NCBI GenBank assembly: GCA_034509425.1
Contig: JAVTVJ010000001.1
Span: forward strand, 11,055,501 to 11,119,500
DNA: 64,000 nucleotides
From: Eopsaltria australis
Taxonomy: Eukaryota > Chordata > Aves > Passeriformes > Petroicidae
Direction of reading: 5' to 3'
Shown here piece after piece: positions 24,736 to 38,815 of this stretch (position 1 is the first letter of the stretch; every line of letters begins with the position of its first letter). Made by a program: the position numbers and the translations under genes. Below the pieces are notes generated by a model. The model saw only the letters and a list, made by a program, of their open reading frames with translations. It was not told the DNA's origin and ran no database searches.

Positions 24736-25096
24736 GAAATGTTATCCAAAAATATTTCCTCTTACACGACTACTCTAAACAGAGTGATTGTAGTCTGTCA
24801 TTATGTTCCCAGTTTATTCCCAGAACATTGTATTATGTTCTGTGTTTTTATCCTTCAAGGATTTTCAGCCATAGTCACTGTATTTGTGGCTATGTAATTG
24901 TTTCATCTGAGCAAATTTTCAGTCCAAATTAAATCGTGAACTGGACTTTATTTTGGGTCAGCATAACTCAGATGGAATGAATGGTGCCCTGTGCCCAATG
25001 TCAGTGCTGTGTGTCCATGTGAAGGATTCAAACTGGTGGAGTTAGGCTCCCTACCCACCATGCAGACAAAGCTATGGTTCAGCTCCCAGCTTTGGT

Positions 25097-25155
25097 GAAC
25101 CACAAACCAGGGACAGCCTTGTTTAACATATCACTGAATCTGATTGATATGTTAA
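25097..25155. promoter_or_regulatory. RUNX-like word and 11-bp perfect inverted repeat
   Basis: AACCACA (about 25098-25104) is the RUNX core. It is followed by TTAACATATCA (25123-25133) and its exact reverse complement TGATATGTTAA (25145-25155), separated by 11 bases. The inverted repeat could be a dimer site or chance. No neighbouring gene is visible to give it a role. Confidence 0.25.
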
Positions 25156-27240
25156 TATCATCCAAGTTCAAAGCAACACGTCCTGGCAAGATAAATGCTA
25201 TTTTTTTCTTGTAATTTACCATTTCCTTCTTCCGTAAATCCAGCAGACAAAATAACAATGGAGAGGGGGAAGGGGGCTGGGTCAGACCAATCCTTTCAAA
25301 AACTAAGAATGCTTTGGCAAAGCCTCTCTAACCTGTTACTGTAAACATCAGCAGTCCTGTCACTGTCTCAGCCCGTATAAATATGTTCATGGCGCCCCAC
25401 CTAAATCAGTGAAATATGTACATAGTTCAGACATACAAGTTAAATCCCAGGCAGCAACAATAAGGAGTAGGAACCCGAGGTCTTTTCCCAGGTTTTATCT
25501 TTTACAGGCATCAGTGCTGAGAGCGTAGTAATGCAGTTACTAAATCCTTCTCAGCCCGAATCCTGCTTCCTCTGTTTGTGTGGCACTTCCTCCAAGTGTT
25601 GTGGCTGGGGCCGCAGAGCTGGGCCCAACACAATAGTCCTGGGCTGAGATTGTTGTCACCTGTCCTTTTCTGTCTCTTGGTTTTCAACCTGCTATACCTA
25701 AGTATGAACAGGAAAGCCCATGGATGACTGCTGCTTTATTTTTTGTTGTTTTTTCAAAGAAAGAGATTAATTGTATTTACTTGATCTTAAAAAACAAAGT
25801 CCTGCTCTGTGCAGTCAGGGCAGTGCTCTTGCCAGTGCTCTTTCTTCCATTGAAAACAAACTTCTCCAAAGTTTGTGTTGCCTGAGACACGACCCCTGTA
25901 CTCAGTGCTGCTCAAGAAACCCCGTGGTCATTCATTGCGTATTGTATCAGTGGCTATTTTAGAACTGTGGGAGACAAGTGTTTAAAATTAAGTTCTCTGT
26001 GACTTCAAAGGCTCTGCTGGCGTGATTAAGGGTTAGCATGCATTTAAAGTCTCCTCCTGAACTGCATTGGCAGCATGAGGGATGGGAACTGGGATGAGAA
26101 ACCAGGCTGAAGCCCAGTCCTCATGGACTGCTTGAGAGGACTGAAAAACAGCTCTTACTCAGACAGAAGATATTTTGTACTGGGAGATTTCCAGCTGATT
26201 AGGCGACAGGCAAAGTTTAGTCAACACTTTGTCAGAGCAGCCACTTATGTTTTGTAAGGTGTTACAAATGATTTGGGGGCTCCACAGTGCTGCTCAAGTC
26301 TCTTGCTTTCCAGATTTCACCTGGATTTTTTTGAATTAGGGAGAGAGCATTAGGTGATTGGGATGATAGATTGACAGGTCTGAATAAGTTGCAAAGTGGT
26401 GTGAGGTGCTAAATGGTACTTTGGACAGTGTTGTGGGCTGGACTTAACCACACAACAGTATATTCTCTGGTACCACTTGTGGCCATTCTGCAGGTGCATG
26501 AAGTGGCACAGCCACTGCCAGGCAGGGCTGCTCTGCTGTGCTCCGGACGAGGCTCTCCTGACCTCAGCCAGGACTAAACCCATCATGATTAACTCTGCTA
26601 ATTGGTGTGGGAGGTCCCAAGGGTGTGGGACCACACTGCTAACATCTATGGTTGGGAAGGACCACGGGTATCCTGCAGTATTGGCTGCCTGAGTTCCCCT
26701 AGGCACCAGGAGCCCAGCCATGCCTCAGCTCTCACCCTGGCTTGGGCCAAACCCCAGTGTGGGGGATCTTTGTTAGAAGGAAAGTGGTGGAGGAGGCCCT
26801 ACATCACTTAGGGCATTTCCTCTTACCCTGAGCTGGCACCAGGGAAACGGGAAAGGCTGCCCTTTGTGCTTGGTACAGGGTTGCTGCTAAAGCAGTGCTG
26901 ACAATTGAGCTGGTGGCATCTCCTGAGCTTTTATGGGGCCTTATTCCAATATTCCAATATAATGGGAAGTGGGCAGGGGGTTTAGAATGACCAGCTCTGT
27001 CCCACCTGACCCCAGGGTAGGCACCCAGAGTACTGAGCAGTGCCTCATCCACTTGCTCAGGGGAAGGAGGTTCTTTGCAGGGGGACTGACTGGCAGTGCT
27101 GGTGAGTGATCAGCCTTTTTGATCCTTTGAGGGTTGTTTGTGATCCTTGCAGTGGGAGGGGGCACAGTTCCTTCTGGGACAGAAACGCTGGTAATTTATG
27201 CTGCTTGTGGAAAATGTAAATAATTACAAATTTCCATCCT

Positions 27241-27440
27241 ACTGTCCAAGAAAGACAGCATCATTTTATACATTTGTTTTGGTGCGCTATAATTATAATC
27301 ACTGTTCTGGAACGTTATTGGAAAAGTTATTGTTCTTTCTAAAATGTTAGGTCACTTTAATGACTAAAAAGTTAATAAGGGTCTTATTGTTCTTATTATT
27401 CATTTGTTATCCAATTACTTCACAAAATTGGCTCTGAAAA
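27241..27440. promoter_or_regulatory. Candidate conserved non-coding element
   Basis: AT-rich but not simple sequence, with the near-palindrome ATAATTATAAT (27289-27299), AACGTTATTGG (27311-27321), two ATTGTTCTT (SOX-like ACAAT) words and CCAATTAC (27411 onward). It lies in the repeat-poor interval between the CR1 at 23.2 kb and the LTR at 33 kb. Conservation is inferred and not tested. Confidence 0.28.
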
Positions 27441-30400
27441 TGTAAAATGTATTTTTATGGCATAACAAATGCTACAATTAAGTTTTAAAGAGAAGATTGT
27501 TTTTAAATTCCTGTGGAGAATATTAAAACTGAATTTAAAATATTAAAAATGGAATCTGAAAATGAATAACAACATTAGAAAGGAATGAAAACAAGTTAAT
27601 AAAATTATTGATAGTACATGAGCAGGGAAACATTTACCCTTTAACCATTGCAGTTGAAAACATTTATTATCCCCGCCTTCACAAGGAACTGACTTGGACC
27701 CCTTTTGTGTACCTTGCCTCTTGCTCACAGGTACCCACTTTAGGACTGAACAGCACCCTGCAGAATTAAATTAGCCCAGGTCTGGTTCTGATCAGCAATT
27801 ATTGTCATCACTGGAGTTCTTTTGCTGAGGATCTGGGTTTAGTGCACGCAATCATTACTTTGAAATTTAATGTACTTCACAGTCACTTGCCCTTCTTTGA
27901 TCACACAGTGGATTTCTGGTTAATCGCATGCAATTCTGGGTACAGATGGAATTTTATTGAGTTATCAGTCTGTAAGAGATGAAGCAAAATAAACATATTG
28001 ATGCTTCTATGATGATGTGGAGTGAGTTCCTCTTCCATGAGTGACTGGGAACTGAAGTCAAGATCCTTCTGTGAGGAGTTTGGTATCTTTTACATCTTGC
28101 ACAACAAGACTGTACCCCGCTGGGTTCCATCAGCCACTGTATCTTTTGCAGTTGAGAGCTCAGTTGTCTTGATAATCGAAGCAAAAAAAGGCAATAAGAA
28201 ACATGATAGGGGAAGGACAGTGCTCAGTTCTCATAGTCTGAAATCCCCCACATGTATCTGAGCAAGCAATTTGAGGAAACCTATTTGTTAAGACTGACAT
28301 CTCCCTTCTAGGAAATTTGAAATTATTTATTGAACTTTTTCATGAATCTGCCTGCTTAGTAGGTAGTTTGCCAACAATGAATGGTCCATATTCAATAGTG
28401 AAACTCTGCATGCAATCAATGTCTGCTAATTATGTAAGAAAAGCTGGTAGAAGGGATGCAAAAAATACAAAAGAAAGCATGACTTTTGAAGTATGAATTT
28501 TAGTTGATAGTTCATATCCATTGTTTGCCAGTGGCATGTTCAAATTTAATCCTCTTTTTTTGTAGTATTCAGAAAATGAGAAGAAAAGAAAACAACGTTA
28601 TTAGAAATGAATGGCAACTCAAAGCTGTGAAAATACTTGAATTTAAATTTTACTTTGGATTAAAATATGAGCATTTTCCTAAGTCCATTCTTGTAATACA
28701 ATTTCTAAGACTTCACAAAATAGTTCAAATTAAGAGTTAAACTTGCTGATGATCCTGTTCATAGTCTTACATTCCTTAAGTATTTCCATTGAGGGGCAAG
28801 GTGATTTCTTTCTCTGTATTATTATGTTCATTAAATCTTGTAAGATAAATAAAAATTCATAGTGACAAATGGGAGTACCCAGCCTTGCTTGTGTATCAAT
28901 GCACAAGTGTTTTTATTTACAATGACAATGCTTTTTAGTAACATTTTATTTTCTCCCAAATATTACTGGCAAAAGAATGAATGCCAAACTGCTTCTGAGC
29001 TAAATTTTCATGTGACTAAGTCCATGTCTGGCTAAAAGCTGTTTTGCCATACATAATATATAATAATTCATTATTGTTTCATGCTCTGGTGGCAGCTGAG
29101 CAATTGTATGTCAAAAAAATATGACCCTATCTTCTGCAGAGGCCACCAGCACTGAAACATTGTCCACATGAACAAAAACTTTCCACTGGCATGCTGGTAT
29201 TTCATTCTCTCAGCATATGGGCATATAAACTTAGACATTTCCTAATAGGACAGGAGATAAACAGTCACAAGGAAAAAAAAGAACAAGGAATTCAGTCAAA
29301 AATCTTTCTCATTATAGCATCTTTATTACAAGGATGGCTTGCACACTGATTTATTAGAAAACATTGCCAGCTAATAAATTTTCAATAGCATACAATATTG
29401 TGACAGAACTGGCTATAAATAGGGTAGGTAGATACTTTTTTATTCAAAATTCTGAGTTCAATCCAAAGTTAAAACATAATTTATCCATTCTTTCTACAGA
29501 TGTTTTCATATACTTCTGGTAAACTACACAAAAAATGTGCCATTCCATGACCTTTAGCTGCTTTTCCCTGGTATTTCCTCTTGTCTCTTGGTGAAAATGG
29601 ACGCTGATGTTTTGCAGTCTGTGTCCAGGACAACTTGCTTCTAGTTCCCTTTATCCAACCCTCCTCTCTCCTTGATTAAAAGGATTTTGTGAAATAATGA
29701 TCTGAACGAGCCTGTATGTAAGAGATCACTGAAAGATTACAAAATGCTGCAGAAAGGATGGAGAGAACATGAAAGTCAAGGGTTTGAAACTCTTTTTCTC
29801 ACTGTGTGTGAATCCAGCTATGTCACACTCATGCTGTACTACTCATCAAAGAATAACCTCAGTTTCTAGTAGTGCAAAATACAAGTTGCTCTCCTTCAGT
29901 TATGGGACTTAAACTATGCCAAGACCAGGGAGGCTAGGTTGCCCACTCTCAGCTTACTGAGTTTCCCACATGTCCTCACTGAGTAGATGCCAAATATTCT
30001 TCTAAATATTTAATTGTGTGGATTTCTTTCAAAAATGATACAAAATATCCTGCAATCCCATGGCATCAAATGCCAGGAAAAAGCTTCAAATTATTGAACT
30101 CTGATTTCATTAGCATTTCATCAGCTGACTTTGCTGGTTGTTGTAATGCTGCAAAACAGTTGTTAATATGCTAATAAATACCTGTACTTTTAAACACATC
30201 TTTCCTCACCTCTTTGTCCATGCAGCTAGAAGAGCAGAAATCTGTCAGCAGTACAGGTTGTGCTGCCTTGCCCACCAGTAATGGATGTGTAGAGTATACA
30301 AACCTCGTTGCCTGAAAATAGTCCAGCCTGGGGAACAAAAATAAACTTTCCATTGCTCTGAGGTCCCCAAGTGCCATCTGAAGGACACAGAGCTGTTTTC

Positions 30401-32964
30401 CAGATTCCTGGCCCTTGCTAGTGCAGTTTTCTACCTGCTGACAGCTTTGGCTCAGGACAGACAAAGTAGTTCAGTAGTGTACCTAATATCATAAACTCTA
30501 CCAACCAGCTGGCAACAGTTAATACAACCCCATCTAAAACCAAATTCAAGAGATATTCAAATTTATTGTTGCCTTTCATGAAGAGTCACAAGCTTCTATA
30601 TCCTGAAGGAAAGCAATGGCTATTATATAGTCCTTCCTGTGGATGACTTCTTCACTCCAGGCTGCTATCAGAAAAAAATCCATTTAAAATAGTAACAGAT
30701 TCTCAGCTGGGAATAACATTTTGAGTCACTTTTCCACATCTCCTGCCTGTAAACTTAATCCTGCCAATCTCTGAGGCTGTACTGCAATTATTTTAACTTT
30801 GATAATTTGCTGGGAAACCTGTAGCAGGAAACAATCACCTCAAGCCTTTCCATATCACAGTACTTCAGGTGGTCACCACCTTAGGGGTTTCCACTCTCAC
30901 AACAGAACTTTCAGACAGACAACACAAAACAGCCCTGCAATTATGTGCACACCAGAGACAGACACATGTTTGCATGAGAACTGGAAATAAGCAAGCATAG
31001 TTTCTTCTAGTTTCATCCCAAAATGATAGCACTTGTTGGTTGAAGGCTGGAATTTGAGCCTAAATAGTAGGACAAGAGTAAGATGTTTTTGCTGGGAGGA
31101 CCCTCTGGCTCCAAACAAGGCTGAAATCATGATCTCATCTCAATCTGAACCCTGATTTAGCTGTTTGCATTGCCCCTCTTTGCTCTCCTCCTTGTCATGA
31201 AGCTTCTGGGAACTGACAAACTCCGTTAGTCATCTTTAACCTGCTGGTCAATGTATTTAAGATGCACATGAAAGGGACACAGGCTGTGTACAGAGCATAA
31301 GAACTTTCAAATTAGGCAAAACTACTTATATTGGACCTCTTTCCTCATGCAGAGTGTACATCAGTCATCCTGCATGGCATCTGTTATGGTGCACCTGTGT
31401 TAGTAAATAGAACATGGTCCAGGCAGAAATTTGGCACTGGCACATCCCTGCCTGTAGTGTTCAGCTGGTACCACACTCCCAGTCAGGGTTTGGCCATGAT
31501 GCTTGTGCAGACAACATGCAGGCCTCATTCAGGGACGTGGGACAGGATCACTCCCATCAGAGGACATGTGGACAAGGCTAGGTTTTCTGAAATGGGGTGT
31601 GTCAGGAGCAAAGGCAGTCTGACTGAAAGCCCAGGCCAGATGAGAGCTGTGAATCTTCTTTACTGGCTAGTAAAGAAGTAGCTGCAAGTCCTTATGATGA
31701 TGGAGACTCAATAAAAACTCACGCCTCACTTACAGCAGGACAATCCACAAGCTCACAGATAAGCTTCCTTTTGGCTTTGTATTTCTCTTGCACCTTCTGT
31801 GGGTAAAATTGTACTTCTGCCCCTCCTCGAGGTGTGTGTGAAGTTCAGTGTGATGAAGGATATATCTGCAAAACACTCCCCAGACTAAGAATCTCAGTTC
31901 CACAGTGTCTGTACTGCAAAATGCTTCATAAGACAGAAATTTTAACCACCAGGCAGCACGGAACTTCATGTCAACTGCAGCTCTTCTTATCCTAAATCCT
32001 TCCCTAAGTTCTAACATCGCCTCAAGCTCAGATTCTTCCTTCAAGCTACCTTTGGTCTGGGGGTTCAAACCAACAGCAGATTTGTTGCCACAGTCAATAA
32101 AACAGCTGAGTGATGTCAGAGGTCCCTCTGTCTTTTCCGAATATCTTTTGTATCACAGTTTAAATAAACTCTCCAGAGGAATTGGGTCTTCTCCAGTCTC
32201 ACCATCAGTTTGACAGGAAATAAAAGGAGGTGTTTTTTCCCACTCACATGCTCTCTCTCATACACACATTTTATTTTCTATAGTATCAGCCCCTGATGAA
32301 ACCATTTCCCAATGTTGTTCAGCAGATCTGTTTCCATCCACAAACAAGAGGGAAGGGGTATAAACACACTCTATTAATCAAATGGGTGAAATTCAAGCAA
32401 AACATCACTAAGCTCCAAAGAGCATACTATGATCCAAGAAAACTGCAGCCCAGACTCAACCAGGACTGTGCTTTAAAAGCAAGCTGAAGGCAACATACAC
32501 TCTGTGTTGCTATAGAGCATAGCAGAAGGCACTGACTAAGCAAGATTTACTCTATCTATCCTGGCATTGTTTCTCTTTAGTGCACTGAAGACAGTTCTTG
32601 TTCAGACAAATCAATGAACATGGATAGCAATCATTTCCCTCATCTGGCATTCAAATTGTTTAACTTTTTCCAGTGAGAAAATTTTAAAAATCCAGTGCAG
32701 AGCAGACATCTTTTTTGATCCAGGTAACATCTCTAAGAACTATCAGCAGTAGTAACAGAGGCAAACAACATAGAGTTCATTGCTTGAATATATCTCATAC
32801 ATATAAATGAATTTTCTGTAGGGAGTGATGTTTATTTTCCCCCAGATATGGATTCAAAGGAAGTTTCAGTAGCAAAGAAATCACATGAGACAATAAATAA
32901 AAGCCTATCAAGAGACACTGATACACAGAAAAGGTTCCCAAGGAACAAAACAAATCTTTGTCTC

Positions 32965-33571
32965 TGTCATGGTTTAATCCCAGCCAGCAACCAAATCCCA
33001 TACAGCCGCTTGCTCACTCTCCTCACAGTGGGATGGAGAAGAGAATGGGAAGGGTAAAACTGAAAAATCTTGTGGCTTGAGATAAAGACAGTCTAATAAA
33101 TAAAGCAAAAGCCATGCACAAGCAAAGAAAAACAAGGAATTCATTCTCCACTCCTCATGAGCAGGCAGGTGTTCAGCTATCCTTGGGAAACCTGCGTTCC
33201 ATTATATTTAATGGTGACTTGGGAATACAAATGCTGTCACTCCAGAATGTCCCCCCTTCCTTGTTCTTCTCCCAGATCTGTATGCTGGGAGATGATGCCG
33301 ACCATGATGCCATATGGTATGGGATGTTCCTTTGGTCAGTTGGACTCAGCTGTCCCCGCTGTGTCCCCTCTAAACTCCTCGTGCACCCCCAGCCTGCTCA
33401 CTGCTAGGGTTGTGTAAGGAGCAAAAAAGGCCTTGATGCTGTGCAAGTGTCACTCAGCAGTAACTGAAACATCCCTATGTTATCAACACTGTTTTCAGCA
33501 CAAATCCAAACTATTGCCCCATACCAACTACTATGAAAAAAATTGACTCTATCCCAGCCCAAACCAGCACA
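32965..33571 (-). mobile_element. Solo LTR of an avian endogenous retrovirus (ERVL-like)
   Basis: The element is bounded by TG...CA (TGTCATGG at the left, ACCAGCACA at the right) and flanked by GTCTC / GCCTC, a 5-bp target duplication with one mismatch. Recognised landmarks: CCCAGCCAGCAACCAAAT, GTGGCTTGAGATAAAGACAG, CATATGGTATGGGATGTTCC, TTGGTCAGTTGGACTCAGCTG, ACTCTATCCCAGCCCAAACC. In the family as I remember it the transcribed sense is the minus strand, because the TATA and polyadenylation words read that way; here both look mutated. No second LTR or internal gag/pol sequence adjoins it, so it is a solo LTR left by recombination. The ERVL assignment is from memory. Confidence 0.88.
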
Positions 33572-36500
33572 GCCTCTTTTTATTCTTCTAGAAATACTGT
33601 CACTGAAATAACATTTGACTCCTGTCAGTTCCACTAATGATTCTCAGAAACTGAGTCAGAGTCAAAGCATTTAGTTTTAAATAAACAAATAAGAAGTTGC
33701 AGTCCCAGTTCTGCAAAATTTACAGAAAAATATTTACTAATATCCCTGCTTTTCTAGCAGAACCCTTTTGAAACATGGTAGATTACTGGCCACATAGACT
33801 TAAAATGAGTCTAGAGGCACAGCAGTTGAGCAGTCAAATACTCAGCATCACTTTTGTCATCCTCTCAGAACACTACTTCACCTTATCAATGGGGCATACA
33901 GCACACAGGTTGTCTTGTTCATGCTTACAGATTTTATGGTGATGCTGTGATGATGGCAAATGGTAAGAATACAGCACAATCCCACTACCTACTGAAAAAC
34001 TGTATGGCTGGATATATAGAAATAGAAATGTATTGGGGTACCCAATTATTATTCATTTTTACTGCCTACTAGTAATTTCCATGAATTTACTTTTGTATTT
34101 TTATGCTGTTCTAAAGCAGAAATGTGTTTGCCTCAAGTGCTGGTTGCTAACAGCAATTGTACTTGGAGGTGGCCCTAATAACACAGCTTAGTGAATCTAA
34201 ATCCACATGAGGGTCTCATAGGAGTACAGGCTGAAAGGCAGAAACATGTGAAGACTATAAAGAACAGTCAGTGAACTTTCCAAAATGCACAGAAAGCAGG
34301 CAATAAATTGCATTCATTTTCCTCAAGATTCTAATTCTCCATAGTTACCAGAGCAGAGAAATGTCTGTCCTCAACAGATATAGGCCAATAAGTGCTAATA
34401 TTTTTGGCTATATGGAGCTTAATTAATTAATTGACAGGTTGTTCTGGCAATCCAGCTAGCAGTCTCTATTTCAGTGACACAACATCCCTGATGACTTAAA
34501 AACAGCTGTTTTGTACTGACGTAGAGAAGAGTTGGGATGAACGACCTTGTCCTTTCTTAACACAGCTGAGGGATTGGAATGAATAATAGTGCTTTTTCTC
34601 CCTGGGGAATATTACCCAACTTACTACTTTTTGCTTATTTAACATTTCCATGGTAAGAGAGGTTGGAGACATCGCTAGGGTATTTCATATAATATTCTTC
34701 CCACATGGAATTCAGTTATTTGATATTTTAAATTACTTATGCTCCTCAACTACATACATCTCTGTTTACACTAGCAATAAAATTGACCTTGTCTGTCTCC
34801 GCAGGTAAGAGAAGAACAAGAAAACTTCTTACCTTTGGGTCTTCAGGTGAATTCCCTGCTGCAAAGTACACTGATGTCACTGAAAAACTCCCATTGGCCT
34901 CAGCAGTTTTTTGGAACCTCTGGGGTGATTGAAATACAGAGGCCACATATTAAATTGGGTTGTGTGTTGATTGACTTAGAGACTGTATCTTTGGTCTCCA
35001 CACATACATATCCAAAATGGACCCGTACTTATTTGTCTTGACCTTTCTCTTTGGAAAGACAGCTTTGGAGTCTGGAGTCCTGATCCTGTGAGGGGATTAT
35101 TACTAATGCTATCTCAACCATCTGCAGAAATTCCTGTTTTAGAAATCATACTGAAAGACAGACCTTGAGCAATCTATTTTGTTCAACCTGTGTCCTGTCA
35201 AAGGAGGTGGGATGAGGCATCTCCAGAACCCCTGAGTACAAGAATTCTTTCTCCAAGTATTCTTCTCTTGGGTGTATTTCAGTTTAGATGAGACTTATTT
35301 AAATATCAACAAAGAAGAACTCCTAGATGCAAATTCTAAGGTCAATATTTGCAAAATCAGACTGCAGCCAACAAGATACTCCATGACTGCTAAAATCAGT
35401 GGGAACCCATCTAGCTGCAAGGAGATCCTTCCCACCTGGTGCTGCCGGGCCAAAAAACCCCATGTTAATTGCATAGGCACTTTTCAATCTATCCAATGGT
35501 AAGAATACCTCCCTGTCTTCCCTTCACCCTTAGATACCTTGTTTTACATTAATAAACTGTGGACACCCCACACCCCTTCCAATAACCATAACTTGTACGG
35601 CTCACAAATGACATTTCAGGAAACATTACATTAAATAGAGCCAAGCAGCACGATTGTGCAATTCCTTTGATTGAATGCACCGGGATAGGAAGCCAAGCCA
35701 GCCCCCACTGCGCTCTGAAACCCGTGCAGCAGACAGAGCTCCCTCTTCATGCAGTGTCTCCAGATTCCCAGGCCTGGTTGAAAGCCTTCTTATGAGTGAT
35801 GAGCCTGCTGGTGATTTCTAAGCAGCAAACTTCCAAACAGAAGTGCTGATGGGCACTGCACTGTATCATATAAGCTAGACAACACCTAGGCAGACTCTCA
35901 AAGGATGCTTTCATTGGGATGAGAAATTATATGGTGATTGAGTGCTCTCCTGTCACTGTCTTCTCTCGCTTTGCACAGTATTTAACCTTCAGATGCTGTT
36001 AAACTTAGATTTTTAAAAGTTTTTGTTTTAAAGAACTTATCTGCAATCACAGCACAGAAGTATATGAAGCCTAGTGGTGAAGGTGCCAGTGAGACTGATT
36101 AATGCAAAAGTCTGGTTTTGAGGAGGGGAGGAGGGAGAGTGAATTCCTTTAGTTGTGCTTAAAAGTAACAAACTTAAAAACAAGACAAGAAAGTTGAGTG
36201 GAAGCTGAGAGGTTGAATGCAAGCTCTGCCAAGATTTGAAAAGTTACAAGCTAATGCTGGTACTGCATGTTTTCTTAATGATTGAGGAATCAATCATTTT
36301 TGTACATGGAGCTCCTAGCACACAGACAGTGTAAGCTAACAGTGCATTACGAAGTCAGGGAAGTGATTAAAAAATTATTTGCTATTGGTATTTTGACTGA
36401 AGAAGCAGAGAAAAAAAAAGTCTTAAGACATTGTTTTACTGGAGCATTCTTTGTCAAAAGTCTTCCTTACTTGAACTCCAGAAGATGTCTGGCCAGGTTC

Positions 36501-38815
36501 TGCCTATTACTCTCTGATTTTTATTTCTGAGTAAGACTGAGATGTAGATTTTGACTGTACCTACCTGCATCCTGCACATGTATATGTGACATCTGTGTAT
36601 CTCTTGGACATCTAAAAAAACCTACCTGGACATACACTTGCCTCTGTAAAATCTCTTTGTCTCTATGGACTTTCATTCTTGTACCCATGTGGTTATTAAA
36701 GTAGCTGTCACAAAATCCTGCTCATAGAGGAAGCAAGACACTTAATGTTAAATAATCACCAGTCTGACTCTTAATGTGAAGTAAGTTTAGGCCAGAACCT
36801 TGTTTTTTAAAGCAGTTGAAACTTTGTCCAGATCTTGAGTAAGACTCGAAGACAGTTTTGCTGTATCTTTTAGAAGTAACAAACACAAAATGTAACAGGA
36901 AACTGCAAATGGGACTGTTTGTTATCCTTGTGGAAAAGAGGGGAAAAAAAGGAAAATAAAATCCCTCAGGATTTTGGAAGAAAGTAACATCTCTGAAGTA
37001 GGAAAATAAAAAACTACTTCCAGAAAAGACATCCAGAAACTGAAATCTTGGAGGCCTTTTGGACTGTGCCTAGCCTCCCATGACCACTTCGAGAATCTCA
37101 CTGTTGCTTTAAAACAAATGTCTATGGCTCGTTTGGAGGAAGAGATGTGGGACTCTTTTTTCTTCCCCTTAAAACTGGTGAATCTGTAGCACTGTTGCTT
37201 GCACATTTTCTGAAGCTGTGACTCCCATTTTCATCAGGTCACCAGAGGGATCCTGCTAGGCTGGCTTAAAGGTGATGGCTTTGGCCTTGGGGATGGAAAG
37301 ATGGATGAAATTAAGACAAAAAACTAATTTCCTCTTTCCATGGCCCATGTAGCCAGATGACACGAGGTGCACCTCACAGGGTATCACCACTCAGAGACAG
37401 CCAGGTGGCTCTGACAAAACTGCAATGTGTCACTTTGGAGGTGGTACCTGGTGGTCAGGATTGCTCAGTTTGGGCAGCAGAAGGGGGGTGTGGGCTGATG
37501 GCCTTTGCCTGCACTGCAGGGAGGAGAGCCTGGCCTGGGCTCCATTCACAACAACTTCAGATGCCTGTGAAGGGCACTGTGTTTTTTGGTGCAGAGTAGT
37601 GTTCTGTCCCAAGCCATGCTTGTCTAAGCAGCACTAGAGCAGTTAGCTTGAGATGTCAAAACAGCTATATTTCTAAGAAAAATGAATTAATTTTTATGCC
37701 AGACTTAGGGGACAGTTCCATTTTTATGCTGCTAATGGAGTATCAGAGTTGCCTTTTGGTGTGCTTTATTCACAAGCTGGTCTGGAGACAATTTTTTTCT
37801 TCAAAGTGTTTTTTTAAAATGAATTGTTTGTAGTTTCGATGAAGTTGTTCCTCCTCCAGGCTATACATCAGTGCCTCACTATGCACCAGTTACTCCCTTA
37901 ATTTACAAGCTGTGGTAGTCATTGTGTTTTACTATGTTTTAAATTTATTTATCTGGGAAAGATCCACTCAGAGTCAGTGTTTTTCCTTCCTCAATTCTCA
38001 CTAAGATCCTGCTTTTTGTACAGATTATGACCAGAGTATAAAGCAGCCAAAGTGAGATGCCAAATTTTTCAAAGCACGTGTCTTCCAACAAAAATTCACT
38101 TAGAAAAGGGACTGAAGGAGTGACATGACACCCCCTGTGCTGCTGAACACCATATTGCAGATAGCACTTTTGCAGGAGCATTCCATATTTAACTTCACAT
38201 TGTCTGATCTGTGTTTACTGTGTGATTTTTACAGAGTTTGATAGTCTCCATCTAAATGGTTTTGAATGTGTCTTACCTCCTTTGATACTGATCACATGGA
38301 AGCATTTTAACTTCACATTAAACTTCTCATAGCTCTGTTATAAAATGGGCATAATTTCTAATGAAGACCTACTACTGCCTGTTCTAAGACCAAAACCAGG
38401 TTTCAAACAACTTTTTGAGATCTCCTGTTTAGTTGTTAGTGTTAACCTAAACCGTGGCTCCTTCTGAACTTTCCACTGGTTGAATAATTCTGGAAAATTT
38501 TTTTTAAAAGTTCGGGGGTTTTCTTTGTGCCCAAGGAAAGCAGCATCTCTCTGTGGAGTTGGAGACCCATGTCAGGACTCCTCATTCTCATTCCAGGAGC
38601 ACAATGTGCCCTTTGATGTGCACTTACTCAGCAGCACATGAGGTAAAGCTGACCGACCTCTTGTTTTGTGCATAGGTAATTTATGCACTGCCTCTGGGAG
38701 CACACAAATGACAGGACTTACATGTGTGAACCCTATTTGTGCATGAAATCAAGTGTAAATTTAGAGCAGATGGGGTTTTTACTCATTCGTGATAGAATTT
38801 ATGGCCAAGATTAAT
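33572..38815. other. Non-coding stretch, one homeodomain/TALE-like site, otherwise nothing recognised
   Basis: No gene or transposon is recognised. A TAATTAATTAATTGACAG site lies at 34420-34437. A G-rich patch lies at 36119-36140. Frames are below 100 codons and without domains. Confidence 0.62.
34420..34438. promoter_or_regulatory. Composite homeodomain/TALE-like site
   Basis: Three overlapping TTAATT cores run straight into TTGACAGG, which contains the MEIS/TGIF core TGACAG. The arrangement resembles HOX-TALE composite sites. It is a single short motif and could be chance in AT-rich DNA. Confidence 0.25.

Larger units (their letters stand above)
23444..32964. other. Repeat-poor non-coding stretch with CNE-like AT-rich blocks
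   Basis: No gene and no young transposon is recognised in about 9.5 kb. Blocks at 24541-24735 and 27241-27440 are dense in homeodomain-, SOX- and CCAAT-like words and look like conserved non-coding elements. 25097-25155 has a RUNX-like word and an 11-bp inverted repeat. 28980-29160 is another AT-rich block of similar texture. 26470-27180 is more GC-rich and unrecognised (a 123-codon minus frame there has no domain). Confidence 0.6.
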
